Source of the DNA: Clostridia bacterium
GTDB lineage: Bacteria > Bacillota > Clostridia > Oscillospirales > UBA644
Assembly (NCBI GenBank): GCA_014872655.1
Contig: WHHJ01000018.1
Location: 1-31,675 of the forward strand
Direction: 5' to 3'
DNA length: 31,675 nt
The notes under the pieces were generated by a model. It did not search any database. It saw nothing but the letters and a program-made list of their open reading frames with translations, and was not told the DNA's origin. Both the position numbers and the translations under genes were made by a program. This document shows, in pieces, positions 6,818 through 14,478 of this stretch; the stretch's first letter is position 1; every line of letters starts with the position of its first letter.

Positions 6818-7366
6818 ATGAAAGCAAAAGAGAATTTTGAAGAACGATTGAAAATGGCAGAAATGCATAATGATGTTCTTCAGCGAATTGAAAAATCAAT
6901 AAAAAACAAACAGAGCATAGAAGCTTGTTGGCTTTGCTATTCATGCTTTGAAAGCAGAATAACTCGGACACTTGAAAAAGTGTCCGAATGCTGTGCTGAA
7001 CGCAGGTGCTATCAAAATCATAAGGTTGGGATAAAAACCCGCATTGAATGCTTGAAACGACTCAAAAAAACTTCATATTTAGGCACGGACTTATTTGATA
7101 ACCAGTTGTTGGGACAAATAATAGGATGGTGTCATGAGAGAAACACCCTCGTGCATGCATTAGTTACTCTTAATAATTATTATGGAATGGACGAGAAGTT
7201 TTTGCAACTTGCTATTAAGGGCAAACCTTTGGTTGAAAAGCTATATGCTCAAACAACAGATTTTAGAAACAAGTACTATCAAACAGAAGAACTTTCGGCG
7301 TTTCCAGAAAATGCACATAAAAAATGTTGCCTTCTGAAGAAAGAACGCAAAGTTAAGGAGGAATAA
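6818..7366 (+). CDS. HEPN-like all-alpha protein (R-x4-H motif)
   Basis: A 182-residue, mainly helical soluble protein. It carries RNTLVH (Arg108 to His113), the R-x4-6-H catalytic motif of HEPN-domain RNases, after a helical region in which residues 33-55 could be the first HEPN helix pair. It is cysteine-rich (CWLCYSC, CCAERRC). HEPN proteins are frequent RNA-cleaving effectors or toxins in defence systems, so this could be an effector of the operon. The motif is short and the fold is not proven. The start is the weakest in the operon (no clear Shine-Dalgarno); ATG 6854 is an alternative. It ends 2 bases before the ubiquitin-like gene. Confidence 0.65.
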   Translation: MKAKENFEERLKMAEMHNDVLQRIEKSIKNKQSIEACWLCYSCFESRITRTLEKVSECCAERRCYQNHKVGIKTRIECLKRLKKTSYLGTDLFDNQLLGQIIGWCHERNTLVHALVTLNNYYGMDEKFLQLAIKGKPLVEKLYAQTTDFRNKYYQTEELSAFPENAHKKCCLLKKERKVKEE

Positions 7367-7368
7367 AA

Positions 7369-7638
7369 ATGGGAAAAGTAAATGTTGTAATCGTTGATGC
7401 GACTGGAAACAAGGAGCAAAAGGTCGGACTTCCTGATGATATCAAATGCGGTATCATCATGGTCAAACTGGTCGAAAAAATCAAGCTTCCCTCTGTAGGA
7501 CCCGATGGAAACCCCATCAGCTATAAGTTCATACATAAGGTAACCGGTCGTCAGCTTTTGGAAGCACAAACACTTGGCGAAGCCGGTATCAAAGACGGAG
7601 ATGTTCTCCGTTTGCAACCGGAAATAACGGCGGGTTAA
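7369..7638 (+). CDS. Ubiquitin-like modifier, YukD/EsaB-type beta-grasp protein
   Basis: An 89-residue protein with the beta-grasp pattern of YukD-type ubiquitin-like proteins: an opening strand VNVVIVDATG, a second strand ending in VGLPDD, a helix (IIMVKLVEKI), then YKFIHKVTGRQL and the closing TLGEAGIKDGDVLRL. It ends IT-Ala-Gly, so the C-terminal glycine is exposed without processing, as needed for adenylation by an E1. The E1 gene starts 3 bases downstream and the E2 follows. It has the best ribosome binding site in the operon (AAGGAGGA, 6-base spacing), fitting a high-demand modifier. The alternative is a type VII secretion YukD homologue, but no EssC or WXG100 gene is present in the window. 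Confidence 0.85.
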   Translation: MGKVNVVIVDATGNKEQKVGLPDDIKCGIIMVKLVEKIKLPSVGPDGNPISYKFIHKVTGRQLLEAQTLGEAGIKDGDVLRLQPEITAG

Positions 7639-7641
7639 GAA

Positions 7642-8838
7642 ATGGATAATAAAATTGAACTAAACTCTGCCGATTTTGAGGAAGACCGTTATAGCCGCTT
7701 GCGTTTAATCCCCTGGTGGGATCAGGAAAGACTGAAAAACGCCACGATTATGGTAGTCGGCGCAGGTGCTATCGGAAATGAACTGATAAAAAATCTTACT
7801 CTGCTCGGAATCGGCAAAATACTGATTTTCGATATGGATGATATCGAAAATACAAATCTGACAAGGTCTATCCTTTACCGTCGTAAGGATGTCGGCAGAT
7901 ATAAAGCGGAAGTTGCCGCAGAACGGGCAATGGAAGTCAATCCGGATGTCAAAGCCAAAGCTTTTGTCAGCAATATAATCAACGATGTCGGTCTCGGCGT
8001 ATTCCGCAGAATGGATGTGGTTCTCGGCGGGTTGGACAACCGTGAAGCTCGACTTGCTATCAATCAGTCCTGCTACAAAGTCAATAAACCGTGGATCGAC
8101 GGTGCAATTGAAGTGCTGAATGGTTTTGCACGAGTGTTTATACCTGGCAAAGGCGCTTGCTACGAGTGTACGATGACGGATACCGATTGGCAACTTATCA
8201 ACAAGCGCAAGTCTTGTGCGTTATTGACACACGAGGAAATGGCATCCGGCAAAATACCGACAACACCGACTTCTTCATCAATAATCGCCGGTATTCAAGT
8301 GCAGGAGATGCTGAAGCTTCTCCATTCAGACAGAGATTTGCCGACATTAGCAGGAAAGGGATATGTTTTTAATGGACTAACCCACGATTCTTATGTCGTT
8401 GAATATCAACGCAAAGATGATTGTATGAGTCATGATACCTACGAAAAAATCATTGAAAAGCAGTGGTCGGTATCGTCAATATCCTGGAAAGAAATACTAT
8501 CGGAAATCCGTTCCGAACTTGGAGAAAAAGCCGTAATCTCTCTTGATAGAGATATAGCATCTACTGCAAAATGTTCCTGTGGCGAATGCAAAGAACTATA
8601 TACACCTGTTCACAAATTGAAAGGCGAAATGCTTACCTGCCCGAAGTGTGGGAACCAAATGCAATTTGACAGTTTCCATGTGATCAACGGTGATGAAGAT
8701 TATATTGATAAAACACCTGCTGATATCGGAATACCAAAACTGCATATTATCGGCGGAAAAGTCGGTATGGAAACCACATATTATGAGTTTTCAGCAGATG
8801 AAAAGGAAGTATTTTCCGGATTGGAGGACAATGTATGA
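7642..8838 (+). CDS. ThiF-type E1-like enzyme (activates the ubiquitin-like protein)
   Basis: A 398-residue E1/ThiF/MoeB-type protein. The Rossmann nucleotide motif GAGAIG is at 40-45, preceded by DRYSR (Arg16, Arg19) and followed by Asp64, Asn72, Arg75 and Lys88, the ATP-binding set of the family. Cys173 and Cys176 form a C-x2-C knuckle. Cys192 (RKSCALL) lies before the PTTPTSSSIIAGIQVQE helix, where E1 catalytic cysteines are expected, and is my candidate thioester residue. An added C-terminal region has a zinc ribbon (Cys311, 313, 316, 333, 336). It would adenylate the C-terminal glycine of the preceding gene product and pass it to the E2, whose gene overlaps by 4 bases (ATGA). Translation probably couples to the upstream stop. 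Confidence 0.9.
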   Translation: MDNKIELNSADFEEDRYSRLRLIPWWDQERLKNATIMVVGAGAIGNELIKNLTLLGIGKILIFDMDDIENTNLTRSILYRRKDVGRYKAEVAAERAMEVNPDVKAKAFVSNIINDVGLGVFRRMDVVLGGLDNREARLAINQSCYKVNKPWIDGAIEVLNGFARVFIPGKGACYECTMTDTDWQLINKRKSCALLTHEEMASGKIPTTPTSSSIIAGIQVQEMLKLLHSDRDLPTLAGKGYVFNGLTHDSYVVEYQRKDDCMSHDTYEKIIEKQWSVSSISWKEILSEIRSELGEKAVISLDRDIASTAKCSCGECKELYTPVHKLKGEMLTCPKCGNQMQFDSFHVINGDEDYIDKTPADIGIPKLHIIGGKVGMETTYYEFSADEKEVFSGLEDNV

Positions 8839-10514
8839 CAGCAAGAGAAAGACGCCTTATGTCCGACTACGAACAAGTCCGAAAAGACTTTGCCGGTCAT
8901 AAGAATATTATTGTAACTCCGGTGGGAAATGAGCCACCGGAAAAATACCATATTACATACTTCGTAAACGGTATTTATTTATTGCCCGACGGCAGAATTG
9001 AAACGCAAGGGCGGCATGAGGTTGAAATTACACTCCATGCCGATTATCCCCGTTATAAGCCGATTTGCAAAATCTTAACCCCCATCTGGCATCCAAATTT
9101 CCGTGACGGACAGATTTGTATCGGTGATATTTGGGGAGCAGGCGAATCTCTTTCGGATATTATCATTAACATTGGTGATATGATTCAATACAAATCTTGG
9201 AACTCATATAGCCCTCTGTCTGCCGATGCGGCTCAATGGGCAATGGAAAACAAGCATTTGTTCCCGGTCGGAAATATTGACCTTTATATTGCAGATTACG
9301 CTTCTGCAAAAGATGAAGTTGAAATTGATCTTTTCGATGAGGGTGGCAACAAGGTTGAAGATACGCCTGTTGCGAGCGAAGCTGCCGGTCAAACCACACC
9401 CGATGTCGGTACGGTTTCTGCACCCGTTGCCGTAATGGAAAAGAAAGACGAAAATGACTTTGAAATTACCGCAGAAGAACTTGCGGGAATTGAATTTGTC
9501 CCGACTGCTCAAAGAATGCAGACTGTTCAAAATGCCGGTGGTATGGTTAAAGGCGGAAAAGTCAATTTTAAGACAATTTTCATGAAAGGTCTCTTATGGG
9601 CTTTGATTGGTGGATTTGTTGGATTTCTAATTCAAGAATTGCTATCCGATTCAACCGATTCAATGAGTGTTTTAAATTGGATGGGATACAGTTCGCTATA
9701 TGATTCAAGATTAGATATTGATACTGTAAAAAATGCCGTAAGGATTTCAATGGGTATTATCTCTGCATTTATCGCTTGCGGTCTCGGATTGTTTATGGGT
9801 ATCGGAGAAGGCGTGTTTTACGGCTCAAAAGAGAAAGCAGTAAAATACGGTGCTATGGGTGCCGGAATTTCGCTCGGAATAGGTTTCGTCAGCGGATATA
9901 TTGCTCAATGGATGTATTCATCCATGCTTTCTGATTCTGCATCCGATTTTAGTGCCGCCTTTGTAAGAGGTCTTGGTTGGGCGATTATGGGATTAGGCGT
10001 AGGTGTGTCAATAGGGCTTATTAAGCCGGAAAAGAAACGAATCTTATATTGTGCTCTTGGTGGACTCGGTGGAGGATTTATTGGCGGATTCTTATTTAAT
10101 TACATTACCGGTGTTTTGACTACAGGTGAAGACGATACTGGTACATTCCCGAGAGCTGTCGGAATTATCATCATGGGACTTCTTATCGGATTGGGTATCG
10201 GGTTGCTTGAACAATTTGCAAAGCAAGCATGGCTCAAAGTTATTCGTGGTGAATTTGAAGGCAAAGAGTATCTTGTATTTGCCGGAACAACAAGCATCGG
10301 TAACAACGGCAAGAATACTATTGTTCTGTTCAAGGACAAGCTTGTCGGACCGCATCACTGCGATATTGTGCTTGAAGGAAGCAAGTATGTTCTTGTGGAC
10401 AGTGGCACACCGATGGGCACTATTGTCAACGGTATGAAAACCACACGCCATGTCTTGCGGCAGGGTGACGCTATTGCAATAGGTAATTCCGTTCTGGTAT
10501 TTAACACAAAATAA
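8835..10514 (+). CDS. E2-like conjugating enzyme fused to a membrane domain and an FHA domain
   Basis: A 559-residue three-part protein. Residues 1-145 form a UBC/E2-like domain: the HPN motif is at 86-88 and the candidate catalytic Cys95 is in GQICIGD, followed by a Trp and a DAAQWAMENKHLF helix typical of E2s. Residues 145-245 are an acidic linker. Residues 250-461 hold about six glycine-rich membrane helices (near 251-270, 302-330, 337-362, 373-395, 402-427, 438-461). Residues 465-559 form an FHA domain (SIGNNGKN, HHCDI, GTIVNG, GDAIAIG), which would bind phosphothreonine. Six helices place both ends in the cytoplasm. An E2 anchored this way would confine conjugation to the membrane, perhaps under kinase control, although no kinase is encoded in the window. 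Confidence 0.88.
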   Translation: MTARERRLMSDYEQVRKDFAGHKNIIVTPVGNEPPEKYHITYFVNGIYLLPDGRIETQGRHEVEITLHADYPRYKPICKILTPIWHPNFRDGQICIGDIWGAGESLSDIIINIGDMIQYKSWNSYSPLSADAAQWAMENKHLFPVGNIDLYIADYASAKDEVEIDLFDEGGNKVEDTPVASEAAGQTTPDVGTVSAPVAVMEKKDENDFEITAEELAGIEFVPTAQRMQTVQNAGGMVKGGKVNFKTIFMKGLLWALIGGFVGFLIQELLSDSTDSMSVLNWMGYSSLYDSRLDIDTVKNAVRISMGIISAFIACGLGLFMGIGEGVFYGSKEKAVKYGAMGAGISLGIGFVSGYIAQWMYSSMLSDSASDFSAAFVRGLGWAIMGLGVGVSIGLIKPEKKRILYCALGGLGGGFIGGFLFNYITGVLTTGEDDTGTFPRAVGIIIMGLLIGLGIGLLEQFAKQAWLKVIRGEFEGKEYLVFAGTTSIGNNGKNTIVLFKDKLVGPHHCDIVLEGSKYVLVDSGTPMGTIVNGMKTTRHVLRQGDAIAIGNSVLVFNTK

Positions 10515-10536
10515 AATTATGGAGGCGAGCAATATC

Positions 10537-11412
10537 GTGAAAGCAATTAAAAGACTATTTGGGGCGTTATTTGCAGTAGCGATATTGCTCGTCTTATCTA
10601 TACCTGCAATGGCAATCGGTTTCGAAGCCGAAACGGTATATAACTCTATATTTGTTATTTACTCCGGGAATTCGCTCGGTAGCGGATTCGCAATTGGGGA
10701 AAACTGCATTATCACAAATGCACATGTCATATCGGATAAGCAAAACACACAGATAGCGACATACGCCGGCGAAAAATATAAAGCTTTTGTTGTTGCTATG
10801 GATACAACCATTGATATTGCTGTTTTGGCAACAAATGAAACAACATTTACGCCACTTCAAACAGCTGGATTATCTGAACTTAATTTAGGCGACGATGTTT
10901 ACGCAATCGGTGCTCCGAACAGTTTATCCTATACGCTGACAAAAGGCGTTATTTCATCAAAAGAAAGAAAAGTCGGTTCACAATCTTTCATTCAAACAGA
11001 TGCGGCAATCAATACCGGAAATAGCGGAGGTCCGCTTCTTAATGATGCCGGTAAAGTCATCGGTGTTAATTCTTACAAAATATCCAATAGCGAAGGAATT
11101 GGTTTGGCGATTCCCATTGAAACCGTTATCAACTACCTTTCAGGCGAAAAAATAGATACAGATGAAAACGGAAATGTTTCCGATGAAATAACTGTTCCGG
11201 AAGCGGAAAACGATTCTCCAAATGCCGATACACCTTCGGAACCGGAAAAAACAAAGAAATTAGAAATCTATGTGCTATACGGTGGTTTGGCACTTTCGGT
11301 AGCACTGAACATAGTTTTAACAATTATTCTTGTGTTTCAAAAAAGAAAAAACCTTGACACTAAAATCGATCCTTCGGAACGCACGGATTTTGATATTGAT
11401 ATTTTGGAGTGA
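10537..11412 (+). CDS. HtrA/trypsin-like serine protease, exported and membrane-anchored
   Basis: A 291-residue chymotrypsin-fold protease of HtrA type. With the GTG start it has a signal sequence (cleavage possible after AMA, residues 24-26) and the triad His63 (TNAHV), Asp93 (TIDIAVL) and Ser163 (GNSGGPL). An acidic linker (about 195-240) leads to a C-terminal membrane helix (about 245-267) and a short charged cytoplasmic tail. No PDZ domain is present, unlike typical HtrA. GTG 10537 is chosen because GGAGG lies at 10521-10525, inside the longer frame that begins at ATG 10519, and the shorter protein starts like a signal peptide. The active site should face outside, so it cannot act on cytoplasmic conjugates unless they span the membrane; sensing or processing of exported partners is more likely. 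Confidence 0.83.
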   Translation: MKAIKRLFGALFAVAILLVLSIPAMAIGFEAETVYNSIFVIYSGNSLGSGFAIGENCIITNAHVISDKQNTQIATYAGEKYKAFVVAMDTTIDIAVLATNETTFTPLQTAGLSELNLGDDVYAIGAPNSLSYTLTKGVISSKERKVGSQSFIQTDAAINTGNSGGPLLNDAGKVIGVNSYKISNSEGIGLAIPIETVINYLSGEKIDTDENGNVSDEITVPEAENDSPNADTPSEPEKTKKLEIYVLYGGLALSVALNIVLTIILVFQKRKNLDTKIDPSERTDFDIDILE

Positions 11413-11417
11413 TAAAA

Positions 11418-12425
11418 ATGGCGAAGAAAAAAGTAGTCAAAAAGAAGACGGAAAAAAGTTATGTGCCTCAATTTGAAGATGCGCTTCCTCAAAACATAGT
11501 CCCCTTTGGTGAGCATGTTGAAGAAGATAAAAATATCTATATTTCTCAAAGCGCCTACAAAGAAATCCACCGTTTTACGAAAGATAAAACAACCAATGAA
11601 AGCGGCGGAGTATTACTCGGAAAGGTAATTGAGAAATTCGGCAAGACAAACATCGTAATCTATGCCTTTATTGAAGCGAAATATAGCGAAGGTACTCCGA
11701 CAACACTCAAATTCACACACGAGACTTGGGAATACATCCACAAGGAAGCTGATAAAAAGTATCCTGATCTGAAAATACTCGGTTGGATACATACACATCC
11801 GAATTTCGGGATTTTCCTTTCGGAATATGACAAGTTTATTCAGCAAAATTTTTTCAGCGAAGCAAATCAAATTGCTTATGTCGTAGATCCCATTCAGCAG
11901 ATAGAAGGATTCTATTTTTGGATCAATGAAAAAATTGAACGATGCAAAGGATTCTATGTATTTGATAAGACGGGGACTAAAATCACCGTAAATGATGAAA
12001 AAGAAGAACCGGAAGAAACTGTTGCGACTTCGTCTTCGCTATATACAAAAATGATTATCGGTGTATTGTCTGCTGTAATAGTAATTTTAGTGTTTGTATG
12101 TATTAGCTTCAGCGGTAGGATCAATGCGTTGGAAAGTCAGCAAAAAACGCTTGCCGCATCTACAAATCAAAGCCTCTCATATATGCAACAACAAATTGCA
12201 GCACTTCAAAATGAAATTACCAATCTTACAAAAGCTACCGATAGTATAGACGACGAAAAGACTGATGAAAAAGAAGAAACCGAGAAAAAAAGCGGCGGCG
12301 AGCAAACAGAAGATAAACAAGGTCAGCAAGAAGATGTAGATTCACAGTCCTCAACAGAAAAGCAAGAGAGCGAAGAATCTACTTCAGAAGTTATCACTGA
12401 CAAAGGAGCGTCAAGCAATGAATGA
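11418..12425 (+). CDS. JAMM/MPN+ metalloprotease with membrane anchor (candidate deconjugase 1)
   Basis: A 335-residue protein. The N-terminal JAB/MPN domain (about 25-190) has the full zinc-protease motif: Glu61 (ESGGVLLG), then HTH (125-127), seven residues, Ser135 and Asp138. A membrane helix (about 211-231), a coiled coil (about 235-275) and a very acidic, Glu/Lys/Gln-rich tail follow, probably outside the cell membrane. JAMM proteases cleave isopeptide or precursor bonds of ubiquitin-like proteins; since the modifier here already ends in glycine, removal from targets is the likelier job. ATG 11418 is chosen (GGAG 8 bases upstream) over GTG 11409. It overlaps the next gene by 8 bases and is a clear paralogue of the protein at 13,296. 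Confidence 0.88.
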   Translation: MAKKKVVKKKTEKSYVPQFEDALPQNIVPFGEHVEEDKNIYISQSAYKEIHRFTKDKTTNESGGVLLGKVIEKFGKTNIVIYAFIEAKYSEGTPTTLKFTHETWEYIHKEADKKYPDLKILGWIHTHPNFGIFLSEYDKFIQQNFFSEANQIAYVVDPIQQIEGFYFWINEKIERCKGFYVFDKTGTKITVNDEKEEPEETVATSSSLYTKMIIGVLSAVIVILVFVCISFSGRINALESQQKTLAASTNQSLSYMQQQIAALQNEITNLTKATDSIDDEKTDEKEETEKKSGGEQTEDKQGQQEDVDSQSSTEKQESEESTSEVITDKGASSNE

Positions 12426-13284
12426 GTATGTAGGCAAAATTTGTCCTTACTGCAAAGCTGAGTTCAAAGAAGGGGATGAAATTGTTGTATGCAGCACCTG
12501 CGATATGCCACATCATAAGGAATGTTGGGTTGATAATCAAGGGTGCACAACTTTCGGCTGTCTCGGCACGATCAAGTCGCCGGATGGCTCCCAAACCACA
12601 GTAACAACCTCTGAAATCTCTTATGAAGACAGTACACCAAGCCAAAATGTTGTTTACTGCACACGGTGCGGAGCACAGAATCAAGCAAGCAGTTCTTTTT
12701 GCAGTAAATGCGGAAATCAACTTAATACACCGACACAAAGTACCCCACCTCATTTTACACCATCCGGAAGCAATAATGCCAATCCATACGGATATGTTTC
12801 ACAGCAAAATACATATCAGCAATATCAAAGCTACACTAATCAAGGATATTCTTCAAATTCAAACGGAAACATCAGCACTTTCATTGGTGCTAAAACCGAA
12901 TATTACATTCCGAAATTCAACCAAATGAAAGTACAAAACAAGAAATCAAGTTGGAACTGGTGTTCTTTTCTGTTTGCTCCTTATTGGTTTATTTACAGAA
13001 AAATGTACGGATACGGTGCAGCTACTCTTGGCGGAATGTTCTTACTGAACTTGATTGGCGGTTGGTTTCTTTCTTTACTCTCGCTTGCTGCCTATATTGT
13101 ATTTGGCATTATGGGAAACTATATTTATATGCAACAAGTCGAGAAGCATACCGCTCAATATAATATGTTAACCGAGCCAATGAAATCGCAGTATTTAAGT
13201 AAAAATAGTGGCACTAACACAACCGCAACTGTTTTAACGATAATCGGATATGCTATTCTTATAGGCATTATTCAAGCAGTATAG
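12418..13284 (+). CDS. RING-like, zinc-ribbon, DUF2628-like membrane protein (candidate E3, paralogue 2)
   Basis: A 288-residue protein. It begins with the same eight-ligand RING-like domain as the protein at 5,540: Cys9, Cys12, Cys25, Cys28, His33, Cys36, Cys43, Cys48. A zinc ribbon (Cys81/84/95/98) and a Gln/Asn/Ser/Tyr-rich linker (about 105-155) follow. Next is a DUF2628-like block (about 178-245; WNWCSFLFAPYWFIYRKMYG) with membrane helices near 201-235, and a last hydrophobic helix at 268-286. Both zinc modules should be cytoplasmic. Its place between the two JAMM genes and downstream of the E2 gene suggests an E3-like scaffold that brings the E2 to a membrane site. AAGGAG lies 9 bases before the start. 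Confidence 0.8.
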   Translation: MNEYVGKICPYCKAEFKEGDEIVVCSTCDMPHHKECWVDNQGCTTFGCLGTIKSPDGSQTTVTTSEISYEDSTPSQNVVYCTRCGAQNQASSSFCSKCGNQLNTPTQSTPPHFTPSGSNNANPYGYVSQQNTYQQYQSYTNQGYSSNSNGNISTFIGAKTEYYIPKFNQMKVQNKKSSWNWCSFLFAPYWFIYRKMYGYGAATLGGMFLLNLIGGWFLSLLSLAAYIVFGIMGNYIYMQQVEKHTAQYNMLTEPMKSQYLSKNSGTNTTATVLTIIGYAILIGIIQAV

Positions 13285-13295
13285 GAGGCATACTT

Positions 13296-14426
13296 ATGAA
13301 TAATGATTTTGAAATTGACATACAGGAATCAACCGATGCAAATTCATCCAATGTACAATTACCGTTAAATTTTCTCTCGTTCGGTGAAATAGAGAACGAC
13401 GATGTAAAGGTTTATATAAAACAAGATGTTTATAAAGCTCTTGAAAAATATGCCTTGCAAGATGTTGAACACGAACGAGGTACAATTATACTCGGCGATT
13501 ATGCCGAAGAACTCGGGAAAACACATGTTATTATCTCAAATTATATAGAAGCAAAATACACGGATGCTTCTGCTTCTACATTGACTTTTACTCACGAAAC
13601 ATGGGATTATGTACATAAAGAACACGATGCCAAATTTTCTGATAAAAAAATAGTCGGGTGGCAACATACCCATCCGAACTACGGCATTTTCTTATCAAAC
13701 TATGATTTGTTTATTCAAGAGAATTTTTTCAATATGCCGTTCCAAGTCGCTTATGTCATTGATCCTATTCAAAATATTCGTGGCTTTTTTCAGTGGAAAA
13801 ACGGGAAAATTGAAAAGCTCAAGGGATTCTACATTTATGATGATGTCGGAAAACAAATCAAGATAGAAACCAATAAAGCAGAAAAAGGCAAGCAGGAAAC
13901 TGTTGTCAAGCCGTCAAAAGTATTATACAGCGTTATTGCACTATTGTGTGTATTAACTACCATTTTAGGAATATCAGCGATTTCCATAAACAATAAATAC
14001 TCCGAGCAACAGAAAGCACAGGAAAAGATAATCGAAAAAGTTGACAGTCAAGAGGAAATCATTAACAATCAAAACGATACCATCGCACAATTACAAGAAC
14101 AATTGGTGAATGGACTGCTTGATGAGGACGGTAAAACGACAGCAAAAGATTTAATCGCCAAAATTGAAAGTCATGAAATCACACTGCAAAATCAGGAAGA
14201 AATACTTGGTGAACTGAAAGCATTTGTTGAAAAAGAGACGGAAGATGAGTCGGTGATTAAGTTCAAAGCATATACTGTTCAACCGGGAGATACATTGACA
14301 AAAATATGTAATTCTGCAGGTATTGATTACAGTGCAAATTCAAGGATCATTCTTTCGATTAACGGAATCGAAAATGCAAATCAAATTTTTGTTGGACAAA
14401 TAATACTGTTGCCTGTGAAAAAATAA
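13296..14426 (+). CDS. JAMM/MPN+ metalloprotease with membrane helix and LysM domain (candidate deconjugase 2)
   Basis: A 376-residue protein, last in the operon. Its JAB/MPN domain (about 20-185) has Glu60, HTH (124-126), Ser134 and Asp137 in the canonical H-x-H-x7-S-x2-D arrangement, and is closely similar to the protein at 11,418. A single membrane helix (about 207-228), a long coiled coil (about 230-312) and a C-terminal LysM domain (about 327-374; YTVQPGDTLTKI, LSINGIENANQIFVGQ) follow. LysM binds peptidoglycan, so the predicted topology is a cytoplasmic deconjugase tied through the membrane to the cell wall. This could place it at a fixed surface site or let it report wall state. AGGAGG lies 8 bases before the start; a strong terminator follows. 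Confidence 0.9.
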   Translation: MNNDFEIDIQESTDANSSNVQLPLNFLSFGEIENDDVKVYIKQDVYKALEKYALQDVEHERGTIILGDYAEELGKTHVIISNYIEAKYTDASASTLTFTHETWDYVHKEHDAKFSDKKIVGWQHTHPNYGIFLSNYDLFIQENFFNMPFQVAYVIDPIQNIRGFFQWKNGKIEKLKGFYIYDDVGKQIKIETNKAEKGKQETVVKPSKVLYSVIALLCVLTTILGISAISINNKYSEQQKAQEKIIEKVDSQEEIINNQNDTIAQLQEQLVNGLLDEDGKTTAKDLIAKIESHEITLQNQEEILGELKAFVEKETEDESVIKFKAYTVQPGDTLTKICNSAGIDYSANSRIILSINGIENANQIFVGQIILLPVKK

Positions 14427-14432
14427 CATAGA

Positions 14433-14466
14433 AAACGGGAACCTGGTCGATCAGGTTCCCGTTTTA
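14433..14466. terminator. Bidirectional terminator ending the ubiquitin-like operon
   Basis: A perfect 14-bp stem (14433-14446 with 14453-14466) surrounds a 6-base loop, with A4 at the 5' side and T4 at the 3' side. It sits between convergent genes and can serve both strands. Confidence 0.9.
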
Positions 14467-14478
14467 ATATACGAATGT

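Noticed and set aside
7369..10514. Type VII secretion locus (YukD plus FHA)
   Set aside because: No EssC/YukB ATPase, WXG100 or EsaA-like gene is present, while E1, E2 and JAMM genes surround the YukD-like gene.
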